The translations under genes were made by a program, and so were the position numbers. From positions 1 to 27,027 of IMG/VR virus record IMGVR_UViG_3300013233_000219: 27,027 nucleotides of DNA; one strand, written 5' to 3'. This document shows, one piece after another, positions 7,875-17,028 of this stretch (position 1 is its first letter; the number at the start of each line of letters is the position of its first letter). The stretch is from a virus. Under the pieces are notes generated by a model. It was not told the DNA's origin, did no database searches, and saw only the letters and a program-made list of their open reading frames with translations.

Positions 7875-8774
7875 TTAATCCTTGTTCTTTTGACGAGAAC
7901 GGATTTGTTGTAATATGTTATCAGCTTCATCTTCAAATTCACCAGAGCTTTCGGTTGTTGTTTCAACTTCGTCCACCTTTGTGTTATTGGTAGGCTTTTC
8001 TGTTGTGGTGGGCTTTTTCTTTGCAACTGAAGTAAAGTTGGGAGTTTCTGGCTCTGATGGTGTTTCATCTAATGAATTACCAGTTAATGCAGCTTCCAAT
8101 AATGCTTCTGTTTTATCAAGGCCAGGTGATTGTGGCAATAATGTAGAAATATCAATCATCTGTTCAGTCGCTAATGCTACCTGATCTTCAGTCAAATCTG
8201 TACTGCGACGGATGAACTTAGATAATGAATAACTAGGATAATCGCCTTGTTTTGTTTTCTTGATAAGGAAATCTGTTCCACCGATAAATGAAAATGGAAC
8301 TTCATCTAAATCACCGGATTCAAACGCATCTTTGATAATATTGAATATTTGAAAACCTAATGCGACAAAGCGGACCTTGCCTTCATGTGTTTCATTTGTC
8401 TCTGAATTTGGAGCTAATGGATCTTCCATAACTAACACCTGAGCAAGATGTTGCTTTTTCTTCCAGTATTTCTTTCCGTTAACCTTGTCTTCTTCTTTGT
8501 AGTATGCCGCACTGACATTACATATAGGACATTCATCTCCATACATTTTCAGACATGGTGTTGTTTTTCGTTCGCCGTTGATATCCAAATGATGCATTGT
8601 TTTTTCGACCATGAATCCCATTGGATTGTCTGCGTTTGCGTCTGGTAAAAATCTAATTAGTGCTGTTGCACCATCAGGAATGTTCCAGAAAGGGTAGTAG
8701 TTGTTAGGGCGTGAAGTGCCTTCTGATTCGTTTGATTTAAATGCTGCGCGCAGTTGTTCTATTCCTAGTGCCAT
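7875..8774 (-). CDS. 32: gp32-like single-stranded DNA-binding protein
   Basis: Protein of 299 residues, as long as T4 gp32 (301). It coats single-stranded DNA during replication and recombination. The core shows ATALIRFLP at 37-45, then a zinc site formed by His61 or His62, Cys74, Cys82 and Cys85 (TPCLKMYGDECPIC), and HLAQVLVMEDPLAP. The C-terminal 60 residues are low in complexity (Thr, Pro, Glu) and acidic before a basic end, like the protein-contact tail of gp32. The start is ATG 8774 with GGAGA upstream. It is first in the recombination block, behind both a sigma70-like and a late-type promoter, and its leader can form a hairpin. Confidence 0.95.
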   Translation of the reverse strand: MALGIEQLRAAFKSNESEGTSRPNNYYPFWNIPDGATALIRFLPDANADNPMGFMVEKTMHHLDINGERKTTPCLKMYGDECPICNVSAAYYKEEDKVNGKKYWKKKQHLAQVLVMEDPLAPNSETNETHEGKVRFVALGFQIFNIIKDAFESGDLDEVPFSFIGGTDFLIKKTKQGDYPSYSLSKFIRRSTDLTEDQVALATEQMIDISTLLPQSPGLDKTEALLEAALTGNSLDETPSEPETPNFTSVAKKKPTTTEKPTNNTKVDEVETTTESSGEFEDEADNILQQIRSRQKNKD

Positions 8775-8844
8775 TTTTCGTTTCTCCGAGTTTTTCGCTT
8801 CTTATTATTATTTTGTAACAAGGCACATGTGTGCTTGAATTTAT

Positions 8845-8867
8845 AGTCTGGATCTTGTTCCCAGACT
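8845..8867 (-). promoter_or_regulatory. Hairpin at the predicted 5' end of the gp32 transcript
   Basis: A seven-base-pair perfect inverted repeat (AGTCTGG at 8845-8851 and CCAGACT at 8861-8867) with a nine-base loop. The predicted start of the sigma70-type transcript is at about 8865-8867, so the stem would sit at the very 5' end of the mRNA. It could protect the message or take part in gp32 autoregulation, which in T4 uses a leader pseudoknot. No pseudoknot partner was identified here. Confidence 0.45.
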
Positions 8868-8871
8868 GAGA

Positions 8872-8900
8872 ATATTAACAGAAATCAGTTAATATGTCAA
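8872..8900 (-). promoter_or_regulatory. Sigma70-like promoter for gp32-uvsX
   Basis: On the minus strand an exact TTGACA (8900-8895), a 17-base spacer, then TAATAT (8877-8872), which keeps the important first, second and last bases of the -10 box. It lies about 100 bases upstream of the gp32 ATG. Confidence 0.65.
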
Positions 8901-8906
8901 CATAAG

Positions 8907-8914
8907 TATTTATG
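8907..8914 (-). promoter_or_regulatory. Late-type promoter octamer CATAAATA upstream of gp32
   Basis: Minus-strand CATAAATAC resembles the T4 late promoter TATAAATA, which is read by a gp55-type late sigma. The same nine bases occur before the genes starting at 19878 and 26568. It lies just upstream of the sigma70 -35 box, so gp32 may be expressed both early and late. Confidence 0.55.
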
Positions 8915-8926
8915 GTCATTTGATGG

Positions 8927-8956
8927 TAGGATGACTATCAATTAATAGTCATCCTA
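8927..8956 (-). terminator. Inverted repeat, probable transcript end behind the 1135-residue fibre gene
   Basis: A perfect 12-base-pair inverted repeat (TAGGATGACTAT and ATAGTCATCCTA) with a six-base loop CAATTA begins five bases after the fibre gene's TAA. There is no U-run after the stem on the minus strand, so it is not a textbook intrinsic terminator. It could still stop polymerase or shield the 3' end from exonucleases. Confidence 0.5.
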
Positions 8957-8960
8957 TTAA

Positions 8961-11900
8961 TTAAAATTCACTAGGTAATGTGCCAGGAGGAGGAGGAAGG
9001 TTAGCTACGACATCTACCCAAGCAACATCTGTTGATATGCCAGCCGGTCCAAATACTGTACATCTAACAAGAACATGACTATTATTACTCGATGTGTTAA
9101 TAAATGTAGCATACACTGGTGCACTTAGCGAGGTAGTTTTGTGAACAACTGAATTAGTCTCAAATGTTGCCGTTAATGTATCTGGGACATCAAATGTTAC
9201 TGCTTCTTCTGGTTTGTATGATGTTAATGTATCGATTCCACGAATACCAGTGGGGGGTAATGCCCCAAATGGAACTATCCCCACGACCGCCCATTCAGCA
9301 TACACAATAGAACCAGTGTATGTCATTCCTATAACATCACTATAAGATTCACTTGCTAGTGCATCTTTATCGAATAATACACCAATAGAACACGGCGATG
9401 GTTGGAGAGGATTCGCACCAATGGGATCAGCGAACGCTCTGAGTGTGATTGCAACGTCGGTCATTAATAAATTTGGAGCAGCAGGTGATCGAATTTCAAT
9501 AATGTCGCCTGGGGCAATAGTGATGAAAGATCCAGCAAAACTGGATGCGCCGAAATCATTACCAATATTAAATGACACTCCTTGATTCACACCACCAAAA
9601 AATCCAATCAATCCTTTCTGAACTCCATTAATATACAAGCTAAATTCAGTGTCTGGTTGAACTGAAGTTGCCACACCACCATCAGTGAATGTTGCTCTGT
9701 GTCCATAGTCTGGCAATTGCAAATAATGTGGCGCAACGAATTTCATTATCGATGCACTCGCAGGTGCAACCCCAGCAACTTGTCCTGCTATATCATATAA
9801 ACGTGGCAGTTCCGGCATTGGAGATTCAACCCAACCACCAGCATTATCTGATATTAATACGGCACACTGGGTTGTTGATGTTGGCAATCCGGAAACTGTT
9901 CCCCAACTCATTTGTCCACTACCGTCTGTTAATAACGTATCACCAAATACTCCATCATTCGTTGGTAAAGTATACGTAGTATTTGAAATTACAGAGTTTG
10001 GTGATTGCAATCCAACGTAGTTGCTGGAATTCAATCCACTAATAAATCTAAATTCTGTAGAATTTGTGTTATTTTGTTGTCTATCAATAGCAACATATCC
10101 ACTTGAACCTGTTAATGCTAGCCCACCACGTAGATATACATTACCACCAACACCGTTTGTTGCAATGCCTCCGGATAATAACAACCCACCACCAATATCA
10201 GTGTTTGACCCTGCGTTGGCATCACCACCTGCTATGTTTACTGAGCCGCCAGTATTCCCGTTTCCTGCTGTTACTGTAATATCTCCACCCAACCCTGTAC
10301 CGGAAGCGGATCCGGAAAGAATATTCAAAGTGGCTGCATTTATGTTTGTAGTTGCAGCATCGAGCGATCGCAATTCAACAGAGGGTGCTGATAATGTCAA
10401 TAGTGAATCTACAGTGTTAAACGTGTTTGTATTATCACCAACACGAGCAACAATAATATCGGAATCTATAGTTGGATTATTTTCGACTGATATGTATGTG
10501 TCCAAATCACCATCTATAATTCTAAAATTATCCTGTCCACCGCCAAATTGCACAAACGTTATTGCATCTGTTCCTATAACGAACGTAGATGGATTTGCCA
10601 CAGATGCTACATAGGCAGTGTCGCTGTATGTGGTGCCTTGTTGTATAAACACATACGATGAGGGGATTTCATTGGATTCATCACATACTTCACATCTGGT
10701 AAGCAAAAATGATGATCCAACAGCCCCAACGTCTGTTATTGTGTATATTCCGTTAGTTTCGGATTGTACCTCATTTGCGATGAGAATTCTCATACCCACC
10801 ACCATTGGTATTCCGTCTATATTAGACAGAGCACCAACACTGGGATTGTTTGTTAAAGTTGAACCTACTCCAAGAGCTCCATTATTGTATGCTATAACTT
10901 GTCCACCCTGTATTGTTGATAATGGGGCGTCTAGGTATACATTAACAGCTGGGCGAGCTTTTATGCCAGAAGCAATTTGGTCAACATATAACTTGTTTGC
11001 TGCATCTGAATTGTTGGTCGGTTGGTCAGTAAGAATGACATTAGTTCCAGTATCCATCGTGAGATCACCAGTCATTGTATCACCAGCTCTGTCCACCTTT
11101 CCGTTGATATCTGTATTTAACGTATCAATTGTATTCTGCAATCCTGTAACATCGCCGATGGCATGTACATGAATATTATCAGCTTTCGCATTGAGTATAT
11201 TAGATAGATCTATTTGATCTACCACATTTCCTAATATATCTCCCCATGATACATCCGTCACGAATCCAGGGTTGGTTGAGAATTCTAGTCCATCTTCAGT
11301 TGATGTAACTGTAACATATGCTCCTGCTTTACCTACATATCCGGATGGAGTATCTAGCAATTCAGGAAATGATTCAACACCACCAACACCACCAACAATA
11401 TCCAATTGTGGGAACAGACGTGGGGCAAATAATATTTCCTGTCTACCTATTACAACACCTGCTGGTTGTTGATTTGGTAGATATTGTGTTAACAATAACA
11501 TACCCGTCCCATTGATATATACAGGGTCGTTCACAGACGCTCCATCTGCAACCCAATCCCATTGTTCATTAAATATGATACCTTCCGTGGTGAAATTTGC
11601 AATGGCGTTAACTGGTACGCCTTCTGCAACTATTCCAAATGCATTCTCTCCCTGAGTGAAAGGAGATGCCGGTACTAATTTATTAAAATCTGAATATTCG
11701 ACAACTTGAAAGTTCGCGATTGGTTGCTGGGCCTGGCCAGACATTAAGATATTGTTCACTCGTAAACTGGCTCCGGTCGGAACACCAGTTGTAAACACAT
11801 CTTCGGTGGTAAAGAATTTTCCACTATCGTTCTTTATTGGTTTTCCTGTCGAATCAAATACCAAAGATCCTGTCCTGTTGTTGACATCTAACCCAACTTG

Positions 11901-12368
11901 TGTTCCTTTGAAATCTGGAGCATTTATACTGAGACTGCGTGGAGCTAATCCTGTATCTATTTTGCAGGCAAACACACGGATTACTTCAACCCAAGAAGTA
12001 CCGTTCCATTCATACCACATAGAGACTGCAGTATTAAACCACATTTGTGATATGCTGGGTGATGTAGGTGCTTGTGATTGTGTAATAGGTTCAAATATAG
12101 TAGAACCAAATGAACGTATACCTGTTACTGGGTTTAATTCCCAAAATAACCAATAATTAGCGCCTGTTGGAAACGGGCCCCATGCATTGTTGATTGTGTT
12201 TGATTCAGTAAACAAGTAATCTTTTGTGCCATGGGTGAATGCTATCACTGTTGATTCGTTCGACACAATCAACGACACAAATCCATTGACCACATCAAGG
12301 AAGCCTTGGTTTCCTATATTATCTTCTTGGTGTCGAACAATACCTTGTTTGAACGTTAATCGTGCCAT
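8961..12368 (-). CDS. Large modular tail fibre protein (1135 residues)
   Basis: Putative virion fibre protein. Residues 1-330 share a domain with the 949-residue protein at 17029-19878 (FKQGIVRHQ against FRQGIVSHQ; YWLFWELNP against YWLYWDFNP; FFTTED in both), probably the particle-attachment end. At about 400-480 come a coiled-coil-like stretch and a fibre repeat (NIHVHAIGDV, GDTMTGDLTMD, ANKLYVDQIASG). The following module (IDGIPMVVGMRILI, NGIYTI) is shared with the 415-residue protein. At about 670-760 is a glycine-rich beta-repeat stretch (GGDITVTAGNGNTGGSVNIAGG), likely a stiff beta-solenoid shaft. The last 300 residues are beta-rich and probably form the tip. The start is ATG 12368 with AAGGA at proper distance and a late-type octamer 30 bases upstream; it appears to form its own transcript. 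Confidence 0.85.
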   Translation of the reverse strand: MARLTFKQGIVRHQEDNIGNQGFLDVVNGFVSLIVSNESTVIAFTHGTKDYLFTESNTINNAWGPFPTGANYWLFWELNPVTGIRSFGSTIFEPITQSQAPTSPSISQMWFNTAVSMWYEWNGTSWVEVIRVFACKIDTGLAPRSLSINAPDFKGTQVGLDVNNRTGSLVFDSTGKPIKNDSGKFFTTEDVFTTGVPTGASLRVNNILMSGQAQQPIANFQVVEYSDFNKLVPASPFTQGENAFGIVAEGVPVNAIANFTTEGIIFNEQWDWVADGASVNDPVYINGTGMLLLTQYLPNQQPAGVVIGRQEILFAPRLFPQLDIVGGVGGVESFPELLDTPSGYVGKAGAYVTVTSTEDGLEFSTNPGFVTDVSWGDILGNVVDQIDLSNILNAKADNIHVHAIGDVTGLQNTIDTLNTDINGKVDRAGDTMTGDLTMDTGTNVILTDQPTNNSDAANKLYVDQIASGIKARPAVNVYLDAPLSTIQGGQVIAYNNGALGVGSTLTNNPSVGALSNIDGIPMVVGMRILIANEVQSETNGIYTITDVGAVGSSFLLTRCEVCDESNEIPSSYVFIQQGTTYSDTAYVASVANPSTFVIGTDAITFVQFGGGQDNFRIIDGDLDTYISVENNPTIDSDIIVARVGDNTNTFNTVDSLLTLSAPSVELRSLDAATTNINAATLNILSGSASGTGLGGDITVTAGNGNTGGSVNIAGGDANAGSNTDIGGGLLLSGGIATNGVGGNVYLRGGLALTGSSGYVAIDRQQNNTNSTEFRFISGLNSSNYVGLQSPNSVISNTTYTLPTNDGVFGDTLLTDGSGQMSWGTVSGLPTSTTQCAVLISDNAGGWVESPMPELPRLYDIAGQVAGVAPASASIMKFVAPHYLQLPDYGHRATFTDGGVATSVQPDTEFSLYINGVQKGLIGFFGGVNQGVSFNIGNDFGASSFAGSFITIAPGDIIEIRSPAAPNLLMTDVAITLRAFADPIGANPLQPSPCSIGVLFDKDALASESYSDVIGMTYTGSIVYAEWAVVGIVPFGALPPTGIRGIDTLTSYKPEEAVTFDVPDTLTATFETNSVVHKTTSLSAPVYATFINTSSNNSHVLVRCTVFGPAGISTDVAWVDVVANLPPPPGTLPSEF

Positions 12369-12397
12369 GTCAAATTCCTTTTAATATTTAGTTATTG

Positions 12398-12405
12398 TAT
12401 TTACG
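12398..12405 (-). promoter_or_regulatory. Late-type promoter octamer (CGTAAATA) for the 1135-residue fibre gene
   Basis: Minus-strand CGTAAATAC lies 30 bases before the ATG at 12368, in the 58-base gap after the preceding gene. It differs by one base from the CATAAATAC found at 8907, 19914 and 26613. Confidence 0.5.
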
Positions 12406-12426
12406 TGATTGTACAAATATGTTTCA

Positions 12427-15400
12427 CTAACTGTGTGATATTACACTGTATGTTACAGATATTGTATTTCCACGATCTGGGATGCTGTATCTAATTACGC
12501 CAGTTTCCGGAAATAACACATACTCTCCTACATTCAATACTGTAATGCTGTCGTTTATTCCTACCTGTAGAGCAGCAGTTCCGTTTATTATCACAGATAT
12601 ATCTTCGTTGTCAATTGTTGAAAAATCCAATTGTGATATTCCGGTGTTTACCCCATTACCCAATGTAATATAATCACCAGGTTCGGTTGCTGAGAAATAT
12701 CTAATATCTTCAATGCCAAAATTGTTTTGCCCTGCAAAAGCTGCATCAAAATAATAATTACCAAGTGTTGCTGTTCCTGGAGGTGATGTGTAGAAAGTTG
12801 ACCATCCAACTTTATAATGATACCCCTCATACACAACAGATCCATCAGTCTGTATGATAATGCGTAGAATACTGGGAGATGCTGCCAATCCAGTTGAGTA
12901 CCCTGGCCACGCACTGAATGTGGCCTTAACCACACCTTTTTCCATTATCACTAGACCACCAGTATTTGTACCTGGTTCGAGTTCACTATCATATTTAATA
13001 CAGAAATCTATATTGTTTGGATCCAATACGTACACATCTGGTAATACTGGCTCTTTGCTTAACCCAACCGCATATTGGGATACATATGTTACTATAGAAC
13101 TTTGGTCGATTTTCCATTCAATCGCTCCTTGCACGTTGGTGACTGCTGTTCTGTCAAATGTGCTAGAATTGGGAGTTGAAATAACATTTCCATTTATTGC
13201 TGGCAATAAGGACCGACTACCGAAAGAGTACACATCAGCTAAGGATGATCCATTAATATACCGGGATCCTGCTGAATTTCCATCCATTCCCACAACATCC
13301 TGCCAATCCAATTGACCACCTATTGGAATAAATGGTATCATGTACGGTGGAGATTGTGGCGATGTTGGCAATACAACATCTGAAATATCTGTCTGTCCAG
13401 TGGTTATAGGTTTGGTATATGCGATCACTGTATGATCAAATGTGGTAGCACCATCCAACCATATACCATCACACACCCCAACAGTATAATAGTCGGTTGC
13501 CACAAACGTATCAACACCAAGAGCATCATCAAACCCAACAGTAATTCCATCCAGCGTTACTTCTTGCGTCGCATGGAATGGCTTGCTGCCAGCATTTCCT
13601 TTTATCCAGTTAGTTCCATCCCACCCATATGTGGGTAGCAATTCATTTGCAAATAGACCACCGGTTGGATCATTCATTGGATATGCTGTTAATATGTTTA
13701 CTTCTTGTAATCTACCATTGAAAGATGATGATCCATAATGTGAAATAAATACTCCATCACCTAAATAACATTGAACTCTTTCTGCAAACCTTCTGTTATC
13801 TGTCAAATATCTTGAACATTTTTCAAAATCTCTCGTTAAATCAGATCTAAACATAACCAAAGCAATAACATAATCTTGTGTGGCGTCTTGATTTGACAAG
13901 TATATCAAAGCGTCATTCCCATTCTCATCAACACCAAATGATGTCTGAAATTGAGAGCTTGATATTTGGCGGGTACCTGTGGGTTGATCAATCACAACAG
14001 ACCCAAATGTGAATTTGGCTGGATATTTAGCTATCTGGCCATATGTTATTTCTATTCCTGCAGCTGCCCAAAAACTTTGATTGTCTGAACATTCAAATAT
14101 ATTAAAGTACGTTACTGGTTCGCTGTATATTGCTGTACGGCCACTAGCAGCAGTGAATGTGGAATCAACATCCACTATAGCATGAAATATAACAGGTCCT
14201 GGTGCTGCAACTCCTAGTGGTGCTACAACTCCAATAGCGTCCCACCAGCAGATTTTAACTGCAGCATAAATGGATCCAGGGTCTTGTGTGTATTGAATCC
14301 CGATGTGATGGTTTGCCTCATTTCTGTCTACTTTCAATGCAATAACTTTGGTAGGGTCGGCATCAATGTTTTCAGTTAACACTGAAAATGAAAATGTATC
14401 TCGAATCCAAGAGGTTCCACTATCATCTGAATGATACAACCCAGCTAATGATCCAGCAAAATATGCCCACAACCTCCCTCCAAAACCTACATTAATCGCC
14501 ATGCAACCAGTAGTACCAGATAATCCTGTAGTTGTGCTATTAAACGTCGTAACTACTAGTTGGTTTGCGGACAATTTATATGCCCCAGTTAATCTACATG
14601 CTACATATACATCTCCAGTTGTTTTGTCTACCTCGAATTGTCCTACGTTTGTTACTGGAAGTGATGGTATAGTATCAACTGCAAATCGTTTACCTTCAGC
14701 TGATATAACGTTAGCAATGCATATTTCGGTTGGTGCTCCAGCTACTACGGTCTGTCCATCATATTTTATCATCGTAGCTATACGATCACTATCGGCGCGT
14801 ACAGTGTATACAGCTGTTGATTGGGCAATTGTGAAGCCGTCAGTGTAGTGGCTATTGGAATTACTGAATCCAAAAATTTGTGAATATATATTGTCGTACG
14901 TATTTAGGGCGTACCCCATTGAATTACGTTGTTGTATTTGGTAAGTTCCATTACCTATCCCACCGGTTGTGGTTACGTTGACCTGTAATAGTTTGTTATA
15001 GTCAGGATTTGTCCACCCCGATCCATCAAAAGTCATTGTCGCTGACCCGGTTTGTAGGTTGTTGGTGTCGTAGAATGGAGATACTGCTGTTGAACTGTGA
15101 CCATATACGTTCTGTATTGGAGAGAAGGCTTGTGTCCCGAATACAGTTCGGCCATACATGTGATAATTATTATGCAATGTGCCCACTTGCTTCCCTATAG
15201 CATCATTCAGATCTACAGTAAATCTAACTTTTCCGCGATAATAGTCGGCGTCGTCCAGTCCATTGCTCAATACTGCTGATTTGATTTCGTTGTTGGCGTT
15301 GGTGATGGTAGTTGTGTTTTTGCGTCTTGGGTTCCATTTTTGAGTATAATAGCTGGCATAATTATATTTGGTCAGCCCATCAGATACTCCAACTCGTACT

Positions 15401-15996
15401 GGATAAGATAATTCCCCAAATGTATAACCTGCAAGATTTTTCGATTCTAATGGGTTCAGTCCGTTAGAATTTATACCCAAGGATCCAACACTCCACCCAC
15501 CAACATATAGCCACTGAATTCTATAAAACACATCTAATGATTCTGTTGTAGTTTGAATGCACGGTGTAGTTAAATGTACCCATGCTTGTGCCTTTACATT
15601 ATCATAAGAAGTAACATTTGTTGATGATGGAGTGTCTCTTGTTATCCCTATAGTGTTGATGGTTCTATCGGATATTGGTGGACTGAAACGTTGTTGATAT
15701 TCCAATACATGCATATCACCTGGTTGATCATACGACACGACTGGGCTTGAAATGCCTGGAACATCAACTCCAACTTCAACCCTGCCGACATAATCAATAT
15801 CTCTTCGTTGTTCTCCGAAGTTATCTTCTGCAGCAAAGATATTGACACCCAACACTTTATCAGCTGTTGAGGTGTAAATATCTGACATTGTTCTAAACAT
15901 ATGATTCTGCACATGATTTTCACATTCGAATGTTCTTGTTATTTCGCCCGTATTTATATCTCGTAAAACGCCACGTATAATGCCTTTAACTTTCAT
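12427..15996 (-). CDS. Large structural protein with an Asp-box (1189 residues), probable tail fibre or appendage
   Basis: Long beta-rich protein I cannot assign to a named family. The N-terminus (MKVKGIIRGVLRDINTGEI, then ENHVQNHMF) resembles the opening of other phage appendage proteins. At about 519-527 is a sialidase-type Asp-box (SDDSGTSW), with neighbouring repeats such as GDVYVACRLTGAYKL and GGRLWAYFAGSLAGLYHS that look like blades of a beta-propeller; only one clear Asp-box is seen. The region near 1000-1110 (KYDSELEPGTNTGGLVIMEK, YYFDAAFAGQNNFGIEDIRY) has the look of a lectin-like jelly roll, so glycan binding is a reasonable guess. The start is ATG 15996 with a clear GAGGAA site. 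The gene ends in tandem stops TAG TGA. It lies between fibre genes in the late block. Confidence 0.8.
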   Translation of the reverse strand: MKVKGIIRGVLRDINTGEITRTFECENHVQNHMFRTMSDIYTSTADKVLGVNIFAAEDNFGEQRRDIDYVGRVEVGVDVPGISSPVVSYDQPGDMHVLEYQQRFSPPISDRTINTIGITRDTPSSTNVTSYDNVKAQAWVHLTTPCIQTTTESLDVFYRIQWLYVGGWSVGSLGINSNGLNPLESKNLAGYTFGELSYPVRVGVSDGLTKYNYASYYTQKWNPRRKNTTTITNANNEIKSAVLSNGLDDADYYRGKVRFTVDLNDAIGKQVGTLHNNYHMYGRTVFGTQAFSPIQNVYGHSSTAVSPFYDTNNLQTGSATMTFDGSGWTNPDYNKLLQVNVTTTGGIGNGTYQIQQRNSMGYALNTYDNIYSQIFGFSNSNSHYTDGFTIAQSTAVYTVRADSDRIATMIKYDGQTVVAGAPTEICIANVISAEGKRFAVDTIPSLPVTNVGQFEVDKTTGDVYVACRLTGAYKLSANQLVVTTFNSTTTGLSGTTGCMAINVGFGGRLWAYFAGSLAGLYHSDDSGTSWIRDTFSFSVLTENIDADPTKVIALKVDRNEANHHIGIQYTQDPGSIYAAVKICWWDAIGVVAPLGVAAPGPVIFHAIVDVDSTFTAASGRTAIYSEPVTYFNIFECSDNQSFWAAAGIEITYGQIAKYPAKFTFGSVVIDQPTGTRQISSSQFQTSFGVDENGNDALIYLSNQDATQDYVIALVMFRSDLTRDFEKCSRYLTDNRRFAERVQCYLGDGVFISHYGSSSFNGRLQEVNILTAYPMNDPTGGLFANELLPTYGWDGTNWIKGNAGSKPFHATQEVTLDGITVGFDDALGVDTFVATDYYTVGVCDGIWLDGATTFDHTVIAYTKPITTGQTDISDVVLPTSPQSPPYMIPFIPIGGQLDWQDVVGMDGNSAGSRYINGSSLADVYSFGSRSLLPAINGNVISTPNSSTFDRTAVTNVQGAIEWKIDQSSIVTYVSQYAVGLSKEPVLPDVYVLDPNNIDFCIKYDSELEPGTNTGGLVIMEKGVVKATFSAWPGYSTGLAASPSILRIIIQTDGSVVYEGYHYKVGWSTFYTSPPGTATLGNYYFDAAFAGQNNFGIEDIRYFSATEPGDYITLGNGVNTGISQLDFSTIDNEDISVIINGTAALQVGINDSITVLNVGEYVLFPETGVIRYSIPDRGNTISVTYSVISHS

Positions 15997-16016
15997 GTTA
16001 TTCTATTCCTCAATTT

Positions 16017-17027
16017 TTATACATTTCCGCCAATGCCTGATTGGTTGATTCTGTTGATATTTATGGTAGTGGACTGACTAACGCTACCAGAATACATTAT
16101 ATCGGTGGGGGCGATTGCTAAAATGTTAGTGTATCTATTTATGGTCACAGAACCTGCGACAACACTACCATCAAATAATTCCAAATCTAACACTGATACT
16201 GGTCTTATTGTGTATCGAGTTAAATTAATAACAGATGTGGTGTCATATCCTGGTATAACATCGTCGATTATACGGTTGGCTATGTCAGAAGTGAATCCTA
16301 CTCCACGTTGTGTTGTAGTGTCAAAATAAGTGAATTTTGGTGATCCATCCAATTCTAGGTACTCGGTTAGAGCGAATACTGAACGTATGGTATAATATCC
16401 GTAAATTCCTATAAATTCCAATGGTTTGCCGTCTGTTGGATATACAGTGCCTTCGAGTGACCCTATGCCTATATCTGGAACATTATCCTTCCTGTATAAT
16501 TCAGTGCGTATTAAACTACCAGCCAGCCCAATTAAAGTCGGGGCAGTCCATGATAATTTAACAGCGTCTATCCCGATTACATTACTGTTATCTGCTCCGG
16601 ATAGTGGAGCAGTAAGTACGCTAGATACTATGTTAATATCAGTTGTTGTTGCAAATGGATGCGGCTCAAGTTGAGTATTTAACAATCCAGATGATGGTAT
16701 TTGTGATGTTGGGGTATGGAATATACGCACATTGGCTGATTGTGCGTATGGTGTTCCTTTATCTAACCAGAACCTGAATATTTTATCTGTTGGTTCTAGA
16801 AATTGAAATGTAGTAGATAATGCATTGGGTGTTGACAGTACAACTGTAGCACCAGTTAGTTGTTCCCATAACATACTATGGCCAGTTAATAATTGCTCAT
16901 CATCCACAACAGCATCTAAAAATATAGTAGATGATCCACATATTATAGTCTGATCCACTCCAGCTGACAACAACAAGACGTTTGGTAGTTGGGTCTTAGT
17001 TGATGAATATGATGATTGGAATGCCAC
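16017..17027 (-). CDS. Structural protein with a PKD/Ig-like N-terminal domain
   Basis: Protein of 336 residues. Residues about 16-105 have the PKD-like pattern SAGVDQTIICGSSTIFLDA, then MLWEQLTGATVVLS, NALSTTFQF, and a closing strand with NVRIFH. Ig-like and PKD-like domains decorate many phage virion proteins and often bind carbohydrates weakly. The rest is beta-rich with aromatic residues (GIYGYYTIRSVFALTEYLEL) and is not recognised. The start is GTG 17027, separated from the stop of the upstream fibre gene by a single base, so translation is probably coupled. The downstream 1189-residue gene starts 20 bases after its stop. Confidence 0.78.
   Translation of the reverse strand: MAFQSSYSSTKTQLPNVLLLSAGVDQTIICGSSTIFLDAVVDDEQLLTGHSMLWEQLTGATVVLSTPNALSTTFQFLEPTDKIFRFWLDKGTPYAQSANVRIFHTPTSQIPSSGLLNTQLEPHPFATTTDINIVSSVLTAPLSGADNSNVIGIDAVKLSWTAPTLIGLAGSLIRTELYRKDNVPDIGIGSLEGTVYPTDGKPLEFIGIYGYYTIRSVFALTEYLELDGSPKFTYFDTTTQRGVGFTSDIANRIIDDVIPGYDTTSVINLTRYTIRPVSVLDLELFDGSVVAGSVTINRYTNILAIAPTDIMYSGSVSQSTTININRINQSGIGGNV
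16058..16065 (-). promoter_or_regulatory. Possible internal late-type octamer before the 1189-residue gene
   Basis: Minus-strand CATAAATA lies inside the 3' end of the PKD-like gene, 62 bases before ATG 15996. The same octamer occurs at 16136-16143, where it encodes part of a Thr-Ile-Asn triplet, so this may simply be codon content. Confidence 0.25.
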
Positions 17028-17028
17028 G

